Source: an uncultured Actinomycetes bacterium
GTDB lineage: Bacteria > Actinomycetota > Acidimicrobiia > Acidimicrobiales > RAAP-2
Direction of reading: 5' to 3'
NCBI GenBank assembly: GCA_903893955.1
Contig: CAITOG010000161.1
Location: 1 to 12,886, forward strand
Length of the DNA stretch: 12,886 nt
Shown here: piece by piece, positions 5,638-12,663 of the stretch
Layout of the letters: every line of letters begins with the position of its first letter
Numbering within the stretch: position 1 is the first letter of the stretch
Translations under genes and position numbers: made by a program
The notes under the pieces: generated by a model
What the model was told of the DNA's origin: nothing
The model's database searches: none
Seen by the model: the letters and a program-made list of their open reading frames with translations, nothing else

Positions 5638-7218
5638 GTGGCTGAGCACGACATCACGGGTGCCTTCGGCACCATCTCGAGCTCTGACAGCACGACACGA
5701 CGTGGCTTTCGCGCCCGGATCCTCACGCTTCTGGCCATCCTCGGCCCTGGGATCATCGTCATGGTCGGCGACAACGATGCCGGTGGGGTGTCGACCTATG
5801 CCCAGGCTGGGCAAGACTTCGGCCTCACCCTCCTGTGGACCTTGCCCCTGCTGATCCCGGTCCTGATCGTCAACCAGGAGATGGTGGTTCGGCTCGGCGC
5901 GGTGACCGGCGTCGGACACGGCCGGCTGATCAAAGAGCGCTACGGACGCATCTGGGGCGGCATCGCCGTTGCGGACCTCTTCGTGCTCAACTTCTTGACA
6001 GTGGCCACCGAGTTCATCGGTGTGGGCCTGGCGCTCTCGTACTTCAACGTCAGCCCGTATTGGGCTGTGCCGATGGCTGGTGGTGCGCTGATCATCATGA
6101 CCACCACAGGGAGCTTCCGTCGCTGGGAGCGGTTCATGTTCGTCTTCGTTTTCGCCAATCTGCTGTTGATCCCTCTGCTCGTGATGTCCCATCCGAGTGC
6201 GGGAGCGGTGGCGTTCCACCTGGTGGTCCCTTCAGTGCGAGGCGGCGTCACTTCCAACGCCGTGCTCTTGATCATCGCCATCGTCGGCACCACGGTGGCG
6301 CCGTGGCAGCTGTTCTTCCAGCAGTCGAACATCATCGACAAGAAGATCACACCGCGATGGATCAACTACGAGCGCGTTGACACCGTGATCGGTTCGTTCG
6401 TGGCGGTCCTCAGCGCCATCATCATCGTCTGCGTGGCCGCCGCCGCCTTCGACGGGACCAATCTGGCTGGTCACTACACCGATGCCCTGGGCGTCGCGGA
6501 GGGCCTTCGTCACCTCATCGGCCCATGGGCCGGTGCGTTCTTCGCCATCATCTTGCTCAATGCCTCGATCATCGGCGCGGCAGCGGTGACCCTTGCGACC
6601 ACCTACGCCTTCGGCGACGTTGGCAAAACGCACATGTCCTTGGATCGGGGCTGGCGAGAGGCGAAGGGGTTCTACTCAGGCTTCGTCGCACTGGTGGTGC
6701 TCGCCGCAGGCCTCGTCCTGATTCCACACGCGCCGCTCGGCCTCATCACCACCGCGGTCCAGGCCTTCGCCGGCTTGCTCCTGCCCCTCTCGTCGGTCTT
6801 CCTGCTCCTGCTCTGCAACGACGCTCAGGTCTTGGGCCCCTGGGTGAACCGCCCTGGCCTCAACGCAGTGGCTGTGGTCATCGTGTCGCTGCTTGTGGCG
6901 CTGTCCTTCGTGCTGATGGCGACGACTGTCTTCCCTCACATCAATGTCGTGACGCTCTCCATCTGGCTTGGGATCGCGCTCGTCATCGGTCTCGCTGTCG
7001 GGGCCGTCGTCTGGGCCGTTCGTGCGGCGCGTACCCGCTCTCTAGGCCTCGAGAGCGACAGCGACGAGGTCGACAGGGTGGAGTGGCGGATGCCACCAGC
7101 TGCCCTCCTCGAGCGAGCTGAGCTGACCGGGGGCCGTCGAGTGGTGCTGGTGGCGATGGCGGCCTATCTGGTGGTCGCAGTCGCGCTGCTGCTGGTCAAG
7201 GCAATCCAGATCGGCTGA
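5638..7218 (+). CDS. NRAMP-fold divalent metal transporter, probable NRAMP-related Mg2+ transporter (NRMT)
   Basis: This 526-residue membrane protein has about 11-12 hydrophobic helices. The TM1 motif of NRAMPs, normally DPGN, reads DAGG (47-50). The TM6 motif, normally ATVMPHN, reads TTVAPWQ (218-224). The metal-binding Asp is thus kept (D47), while Asn becomes Gly (G50), Ala becomes Thr (T218) and the transition-metal-selecting Met becomes Ala (A221). This pattern is that described for NRMTs, which carry Mg2+ and Mn2+ instead of Fe2+. The preceding MgtE-N/CBS protein supports Mg2+. The N-terminal 25 residues are polar. The C-terminus adds an acidic cytosolic-type loop (about 465-500, LESDSDEVDRVEW) and a last helix (503-522), making it longer than most NRAMPs. 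The start GTG has a perfect ribosome site. Mn2+ uptake remains an alternative. Confidence 0.9.
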   Translation: MAEHDITGAFGTISSSDSTTRRGFRARILTLLAILGPGIIVMVGDNDAGGVSTYAQAGQDFGLTLLWTLPLLIPVLIVNQEMVVRLGAVTGVGHGRLIKERYGRIWGGIAVADLFVLNFLTVATEFIGVGLALSYFNVSPYWAVPMAGGALIIMTTTGSFRRWERFMFVFVFANLLLIPLLVMSHPSAGAVAFHLVVPSVRGGVTSNAVLLIIAIVGTTVAPWQLFFQQSNIIDKKITPRWINYERVDTVIGSFVAVLSAIIIVCVAAAAFDGTNLAGHYTDALGVAEGLRHLIGPWAGAFFAIILLNASIIGAAAVTLATTYAFGDVGKTHMSLDRGWREAKGFYSGFVALVVLAAGLVLIPHAPLGLITTAVQAFAGLLLPLSSVFLLLLCNDAQVLGPWVNRPGLNAVAVVIVSLLVALSFVLMATTVFPHINVVTLSIWLGIALVIGLAVGAVVWAVRAARTRSLGLESDSDEVDRVEWRMPPAALLERAELTGGRRVVLVAMAAYLVVAVALLLVKAIQIG

Positions 7219-7227
7219 GCGAACCCG

Positions 7228-7233
7228 TATGCT
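7228..7233 (+). promoter_or_regulatory. -10 box (TATGCT) of a leaderless promoter for the first PIG-L deacetylase
   Basis: TATGCT fits TANNNT and ends 7 nt (CAGCGGC) before GTG 7241. It lies 10 nt after the transporter stop, so the deacetylase pair probably has its own transcript. The box contains the ATG at 7229, which argues against that ATG as the start. Confidence 0.5.
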
Positions 7234-7240
7234 CAGCGGC

Positions 7241-8062
7241 GTGAACTCGAACAAGACCATGTTGTGCGTCCACGCGCACCCCGATGATGAGGCGCTCTTC
7301 ACAGCCGGCGTCCAGGCGCTCTACGCCCGGCGAGGCGTGCGGCAGGTCCTCGTGACGTGCACCAACGGAGCGCTCGGCTTCGACGACGCTGGTCGAGGCT
7401 CACAAGATGAAGGGTTCGTCGGAGGCGACGTGGTGGCCACGAGGGCTGCCGAGCTCGCTGCGTCAGCTGAGATCCTCGGGGTCGATCGCCTCGAGATGCT
7501 GGGCTTCGGTGACTCGGGCATGGCCGGGTGGCTGGCCAACGAGCATCCTGACGCCTTCGTGCAGCAGCCGATCGACGTTGCGGCCGAACGGCTTGCGGCC
7601 ATCATCGTCGAGGAGCAGCCTCAGGTAGTGGTGACCTATGGCGCCGATGGCTTCTACGGTCACCCCGACCACATCAGAACCCATGAGGTGACGGTCGCGG
7701 CGATCGAGCAAACCGGCGACATCGTCAAGCGTCTCTACACCGTCGCTCTCGCCAAGACCTCGCTCGCCGCCTTCGTGGCGCTGGCGGCTGACTCCGGCAT
7801 GGACCTGCCCGACTGGATCGGCCAGGAGCTCATCGCTGGAACCGACGATGAGCTGGTCCAGACGGTGATCGACTGCTCTGAGGTGGTGGGCCTGAAGCAC
7901 CGCGCATTGGCGGCCCACGCCACTCAGACCGACAATGCCGACCTGGTGGCGATGGACGACGAGCTCTTCGACGTGATCTTCGGGACCGAGACCTTCGTGC
8001 GACAAATCGATCTGACCGGATCGCCACTGCCTGAGGACGACCTCTTCCATGGAATCGAGTGA
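7241..8062 (+). CDS. PIG-L (LmbE) family deacetylase, MshB/Mca-like, copy 1
   Basis: With GTG 7241 the protein has 273 residues and begins MNSNKTMLCVHAHPDDEALF. AHPDDE supplies the zinc ligands H13 and D16 and the general base D15; FYGHPDH supplies the third ligand H144 and a tyrosine (Y139) equal to the mobile active-site tyrosine of MshB. These enzymes hydrolyse the N-acetyl group of GlcNAc-containing substrates, and in actinobacteria they include MshB and Mca of mycothiol metabolism. Which substrate applies here cannot be told. The motif before the zinc site reads TYGADGFYG instead of TYDENG or TYDPNG. An upstream ATG at 7229 would add four residues, but it overlaps the -10 box. A second copy follows after 6 nt. 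Confidence 0.88.
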   Translation: MNSNKTMLCVHAHPDDEALFTAGVQALYARRGVRQVLVTCTNGALGFDDAGRGSQDEGFVGGDVVATRAAELAASAEILGVDRLEMLGFGDSGMAGWLANEHPDAFVQQPIDVAAERLAAIIVEEQPQVVVTYGADGFYGHPDHIRTHEVTVAAIEQTGDIVKRLYTVALAKTSLAAFVALAADSGMDLPDWIGQELIAGTDDELVQTVIDCSEVVGLKHRALAAHATQTDNADLVAMDDELFDVIFGTETFVRQIDLTGSPLPEDDLFHGIE

Positions 8063-8068
8063 ACTGCC

Positions 8069-8908
8069 ATGACCTCCCTGCACCCCACAATCCTCCTCGT
8101 GCACGCGCACCCCGACGACGAGGCCTCCACGACCGGCGGCGTCATCGCCCGGTACTCCTCGGAGGGAACACGGATCATCCTGGTCACCTGCACCAATGGC
8201 GAGCTTGGCGACAGCCCGACTGGCCTTGCGCCTGACCACGATGAGCACGATGTCGCCGAGGTGGTGGCGCACCGCATGGAGGAGCTCAGGGCCTCGTGTG
8301 AGATCCTCGGGGTCGATCGCCTCGAGCTGCTCGGCTACCACGATTCGGGGATGATGGGATGGCCGCAGAACGACGACCCGACCTGCTTCTGGCAGACACC
8401 CGTCGAGGTCGCAGGGCGCCGGTTGGCCGACCTCATGGACGAGGAGCAGCCCGACGTCGTGATCACCTACGACGAGAACGGCTTCTACGGCCACCCAGAC
8501 CACATCCAGGCGAACCGGGTGACGCTGGCTGCGCTCGAGATGACGAGCGCCACGCCGAAGCTGTACTACACGGCGGTAGCGAAGTCCGCCTTCGAGCGGC
8601 TCAGGTCGCTGCTCGCTGAAGCTGGCGTGGAGGCACCCGGCGACGTTGACAATGACGGCGAGGAGCAGGAAGCGGTCGACATCGGCACGCCGGATGACCA
8701 GATCGGTGCCGCCATTGACGTGGCGCCATTCGCGCCGGCCAAGCGGGCGGCGCTCGAGGCGCACGCCTCGCAGACCAGTCAGTCCTTCTTCCTGACCATG
8801 CCAGAGGCGCTCTTCGACGAGATCTTCTCGACCGAGTGGTTCGTGCGGGTCATCGATCCGACCGATCAGGTCGGCGTCGAGGATGACCTGCTCGACGGCA
8901 TCCGCTGA
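8069..8908 (+). CDS. PIG-L (LmbE) family deacetylase, MshB/Mca-like, copy 2
   Basis: The 279-residue protein begins MTSLHPTILLVHAHPDDEAS. Zinc ligands are H14, D17 and H145 (FYGHPDH), with D16 as the base, so the active site is complete. TYDENGFYGHPDH is closer to Mca (TYDENG) than the upstream copy is. Both copies share LGVDRLE(M/L)LG and the DSGM(A/M)GW stretch that follows, so they look like a tandem duplication that has diverged. The middle part (about 185-215) is acidic with a DVDNDGEEQEAVD insertion absent from copy 1. It may be a mycothiol S-conjugate amidase or a deacetylase for another aminosugar. The ATG has no clear Shine-Dalgarno; a gap of only 6 nt suggests translational coupling. 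Confidence 0.88.
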   Translation: MTSLHPTILLVHAHPDDEASTTGGVIARYSSEGTRIILVTCTNGELGDSPTGLAPDHDEHDVAEVVAHRMEELRASCEILGVDRLELLGYHDSGMMGWPQNDDPTCFWQTPVEVAGRRLADLMDEEQPDVVITYDENGFYGHPDHIQANRVTLAALEMTSATPKLYYTAVAKSAFERLRSLLAEAGVEAPGDVDNDGEEQEAVDIGTPDDQIGAAIDVAPFAPAKRAALEAHASQTSQSFFLTMPEALFDEIFSTEWFVRVIDPTDQVGVEDDLLDGIR

Positions 8909-8930
8909 TTGACGAGCTCCCGCAGCCCTC

Positions 8931-8957
8931 GGCCGGCCACATCGCTGTGGTCCGGCC
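8931..8957. terminator. Hairpin between convergent genes, probable two-way terminator
   Basis: GGCCGG-CCACA (8931-8941), loop TCGC, TGTGG (8946-8950), one bulged T, then CCGGCC (8952-8957) form an 11-bp stem. It lies in the 75-bp gap between the stops of the second deacetylase (8908) and ahcY (8984). No T tract follows on either strand, as with many proposed actinobacterial hairpin terminators. Confidence 0.5.
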
Positions 8958-8983
8958 TCAGGTTGCAGGCGGCGTCTCGATGA

Positions 8984-10423
<1,440 letters not shown>

Positions 10424-10481
10424 TTGGAACTCCTTCGATTCTTGTGCGCGGTGACGCGTCAAAGCGGATGGGCTTTGGCGC

Positions 10482-10493
10482 CGACATCTGTCG
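10482..10493. repeat. 12-bp inverted repeat in the ahcY leader (CGACA-TC-TGTCG)
   Basis: CGACA (10482-10486) and TGTCG (10489-10493) are exact inverted repeats split by 2 nt. They lie about 60-70 nt upstream of the ahcY start, inside the predicted 5' leader. This could be an operator for a dimeric regulator. A short palindrome like this may occur by chance, and I do not recognise the binding protein. Confidence 0.25.
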
Positions 10494-10509
10494 AGCTACG
10501 CCGATGAAC

Positions 10510-10515
10510 ATCCTA
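10510..10515 (-). promoter_or_regulatory. Candidate -10 box (TAGGAT) for ahcY
   Basis: On the minus strand TAGGAT fits TANNNT and would give a leader of about 80 nt before the ahcY GTG. No -35 hexamer is obvious at the right distance. I looked for the S-adenosylhomocysteine riboswitch core in the leader and did not recognise it. Confidence 0.3.
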
Positions 10516-10544
10516 GGTGGCGAAGTACAGGGCTCGGGCACGCC

Positions 10545-11624
10545 TCAGACGTTGAAGCGGAACTCCACCACGTCGCCGTCCTGCATCACGTAGTCCTTAC
10601 CCTCGAGGCGCACCCGACCGGCAGCCTTGGCGGCGGCCATCGAGCCTGCGTCGACGAGATCGCTGAACCCGACGACCTCAGCTTTGATGAAGCCGCGCTC
10701 GAAGTCCGTGTGGATCACTCCAGCTGCCTGAGGAGCGGTGTCGCCGACGTGGATGGTCCAGGCTCTCGCCTCCATCGGCCCGGCCGTCAGGTAGGTCTGG
10801 AGGCCGAGGGTGGCGAAGCCGCTGGCGACGACGCGATCTAAGCCACGCTCTTCTAACCCGTAGGACTCGAGCAGCTCGGTGAGGTCATCGCCGCTCACCC
10901 CCGCCAGCTCGGCCTCAAGCTGCGCGCACACCACGATGGCCTCAGCAGGTGCCACCAGGGCGGCGAGCGAATCGGCCACCGACTCATCGCCGAGGGATCC
11001 CTCGTCAACGTTGAAGACATAGAGGAACGGCTTGGCGGTGAGCAGGTGCAGGTCTCGAAGCGCCTCGGTGTCCACCTCGCCGAGTGCCGAGAAGATCGTC
11101 CGACCATCGTCAAGGATGGCGCGCGCCTTTGTGACCTCTTGGAGCTGTGCAGCGATCTCGGGGACCTTGCGACCCTCCTTCTCCATCTTCGGGATGCGTG
11201 CATCGATCGTCTGGAGGTCGGCGAGGATCAGCTCGGTGTTGATGGTCTCGATGTCGCTCTTGGCGTCCACCCGACCTTCGACGTGGATGACGTCGTCATC
11301 CTCGAAGGCTCGGACGACCTGGCAGATGGCATCGGACTCTCGGATGGCGGCGAGGAATTTGTTGCCCAGCCCTTCGCCCTCGCTCGCACCTCGCACAATG
11401 CCGGCGATGTCGACGAAGGTGACCGATGCCGGCACGGTGCGGCCGGAACCGAAGATCTCTGCGAGCACGTCGAGGCGGGCGTCGGGGACAGCGACGACCC
11501 CGACGTTGGGCTCGATGGTGGCGAACGGGTAGTTGGCCGCCAGCACCTCGTTCTCAGTCAGCGCGTTGAACAGGGTCGACTTGCCGACGTTCGGCAGCCC
11601 GACGATCCCGATGGACAGGCCCAT
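10545..11624 (-). CDS. ychF: Ribosome-associated ATPase YchF (OBG-like)
   Basis: The 359-residue protein has the Walker A motif GLPNVGKS (9-16), the switch II DIAG (72-75) with GIVRGASEGEGLGNKFL behind it, and NVDE (205-208) in place of the NKxD of true GTPases, which explains the preference for ATP in this family. A coiled-coil insert follows switch II (about 125-170), and a TGS domain fills the C-terminus (about 280-359, WTIHVGDTAPQAAGVIH). YchF binds ribosomes and is linked to translation quality and stress responses. ATG 11624 is preferred over GTG 11630 because GAGGAG ends 5 nt upstream of it. The gene diverges from the small-protein/apbE operon and precedes ahcY. Confidence 0.96.
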   Translation of the reverse strand: MGLSIGIVGLPNVGKSTLFNALTENEVLAANYPFATIEPNVGVVAVPDARLDVLAEIFGSGRTVPASVTFVDIAGIVRGASEGEGLGNKFLAAIRESDAICQVVRAFEDDDVIHVEGRVDAKSDIETINTELILADLQTIDARIPKMEKEGRKVPEIAAQLQEVTKARAILDDGRTIFSALGEVDTEALRDLHLLTAKPFLYVFNVDEGSLGDESVADSLAALVAPAEAIVVCAQLEAELAGVSGDDLTELLESYGLEERGLDRVVASGFATLGLQTYLTAGPMEARAWTIHVGDTAPQAAGVIHTDFERGFIKAEVVGFSDLVDAGSMAAAKAAGRVRLEGKDYVMQDGDVVEFRFNV

Positions 11625-11704
11625 GTGCACTCCTCACCTTCACAACGCAGGAACCACGAGGTTACGAGGTGGCAGCGCAGGCGGCTGCAACCGTCGCGAC
11701 GGCT

Positions 11705-11737
11705 TCGATGAGAGAACTCTCACGATCGGCTCATCGA
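11705..11737. repeat. Nested inverted repeats in the ychF / small-protein divergent region
   Basis: The 171-bp divergent gap holds two overlapping inverted repeats. The outer one is TCGATGAG (11705-11712) with CTCATCGA (11730-11737), 8 bp exact. The inner one is TGAGAG (11709-11714), AA, CTCTCA (11717-11722), 6 bp exact. They share bases and so cannot form at once as RNA hairpins; as DNA they could be an operator. The rest of the gap shows only a weak -10 candidate for ychF (TAACCT, 11664-11659). Confidence 0.35.
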
Positions 11738-11795
11738 CCGTTCACCTCGCACCACAAGGATCATCAGTGTCCTGAAGAGAAGAAGGGGAGTGACT

Positions 11796-12224
11796 ATGAA
11801 CCCGTTGGCATCATGGGCAGTCGGTGCAGTTGCCGCTGTCGGAATGGTGGCAGGTGCGTTGAGCGTCGTGTCGACCACGGCGACTACTGCCAGCCCCACC
11901 TTGCCCGTAGTCCACCAGCCTTCCGACGCAGCCGCGAAGCTGGCGCGCCTCGAAGCTCGACAGGCCGCCTTGGCCAAGCAGCTCGCTGCCAAGCAGGCGG
12001 CTTCCGCAACCACGACGACCGCTGCTGCTCAAGCGGTACCTGCCACGTGGCAGACCGCGAGCCGAGCCACCACCACGACGTGGGCGCCTGCACCGACGCC
12101 GACGACCCAGGTTCCCGTGACGACCCCACCGACGACCACGCCACCACCGACGACCACGCCGCCGCCGCCCCACTGGACCGACGATGGCGGCTCAGGAGAT
12201 GGAGGGGGACACGGTGACAACTGA
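11796..12224 (+). CDS. Small membrane-anchored or secreted Thr/Pro-rich protein, first of a pair
   Basis: This 142-residue protein matches no family I know. Residues 5-26 (ASWAVGAVAAVGMVAGALSVV) are a hydrophobic segment, either a signal peptide or an N-terminal anchor. Residues 44-68 (DAAAKLARLEARQAALAKQL) look like a short coiled coil rich in Ala, Lys and Gln. The remainder is Thr/Pro-rich (TTPPTTTPPPTTTPPPP) and ends in a Gly/Asp/His tail, typical of an exported linker. ATG 11796 follows AAGGGGAG by 5 nt; GTG 11790 would overlap the ribosome site. The end overlaps the next gene by 11 nt. The same layout in the next gene and the neighbouring apbE suggest a joint envelope task, possibly with flavin; this is inference. 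Confidence 0.75.
   Translation: MNPLASWAVGAVAAVGMVAGALSVVSTTATTASPTLPVVHQPSDAAAKLARLEARQAALAKQLAAKQAASATTTTAAAQAVPATWQTASRATTTTWAPAPTPTTQVPVTTPPTTTPPPTTTPPPPHWTDDGGSGDGGGHGDN
12126..12160 (+). repeat. 17-nt direct repeat, period 18, coding Thr/Pro linker
   Basis: The sequence CCACCGACGACCACGCC occurs at 12126-12142 and again at 12144-12160. It codes the PPTTTP units of the first small protein and marks a place where copy number could change by slippage. Confidence 0.7.
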
Positions 12225-12663
12225 ATCGACTCCACCAAAGGCACCTCGCAAATCGCGATCAAGCGGACCAGCGCTGGCAGTTGCCCTGGCGGCTGCCGGG
12301 ACAGCAGCTGGGTCACTGGCCTGGGTTGCTGGGACGCTTGGGACCACCGCGCCCTCAGCGTCGGCTCCAACGACCCAACCTGCCGCTCTCGACGCACAAG
12401 CAGCCAAGCTCAAGGCGCAGATCGCAGCAGAGCGCAGCGCCCTCGCCGCCGTCACGACGACGACGGCACCCGCCGTTGGGTCGGGATCGGCGACGACAGG
12501 GCCTGCCGCCGCAGCGCCGAGTGGCGGGAGCTATATGGCGCCCGTCTCCTCGTCGGGAGCATCGACGCCGGTCACCAGCCCGCCCACCACGGCACCACCG
12601 GTGACGACGCCGGTGACGAGTCCGCCCACGACTGTCGTCACTGGTGCATCTGGTGCTGGCTGA
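12214..12663 (+). CDS. Small membrane-anchored Ser/Thr/Pro-rich protein, second of a pair, with SGAS and terminal TGAS motifs
   Basis: This 149-residue protein has the same architecture as its upstream neighbour: a basic cytosolic-type N-terminus (KAPRKSRSSG), a hydrophobic helix at 19-42 (PALAVALAAAGTAAGSLAWV), a short Ala/Lys coiled coil (57-80, DAQAAKLKAQIAAERSAL), then a Ser/Thr/Pro linker. GTG 12214 is chosen since GGAGG lies 8 nt upstream; ATG 12184 and ATG 12199 are in frame but poorly placed. SGAS (114-117) and TGAS (143-146, four residues before the end) fit the (S/T)GA(S/T) core that ApbE modifies with FMN, and apbE follows with an 11-nt overlap. The Asp usually found upstream of that core is absent, so the match may be chance in a low-complexity tail. 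Confidence 0.7.
   Translation: MTTESTPPKAPRKSRSSGPALAVALAAAGTAAGSLAWVAGTLGTTAPSASAPTTQPAALDAQAAKLKAQIAAERSALAAVTTTTAPAVGSGSATTGPAAAAPSGGSYMAPVSSSGASTPVTSPPTTAPPVTTPVTSPPTTVVTGASGAG

Noticed and set aside
7463..8764. 433-residue open frame on the minus strand across both PIG-L genes
   Set aside because: It mirrors the codon-position bias of the two deacetylase genes, has no recognisable motif or ribosome site, and its apparent internal repeat comes from the duplicated genes opposite.
12126..12160. Short direct repeats as a CRISPR-like or mobile-element repeat
   Set aside because: They are in frame, have an 18-nt period and code a Thr/Pro linker, which fully explains them.
11669..12217. 182-residue plus-strand frame overlapping the first small protein
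   Set aside because: It runs through the intergenic region and the low-complexity gene in another frame, is rich in Arg/Cys/His as shadow frames are, and has no start signal.
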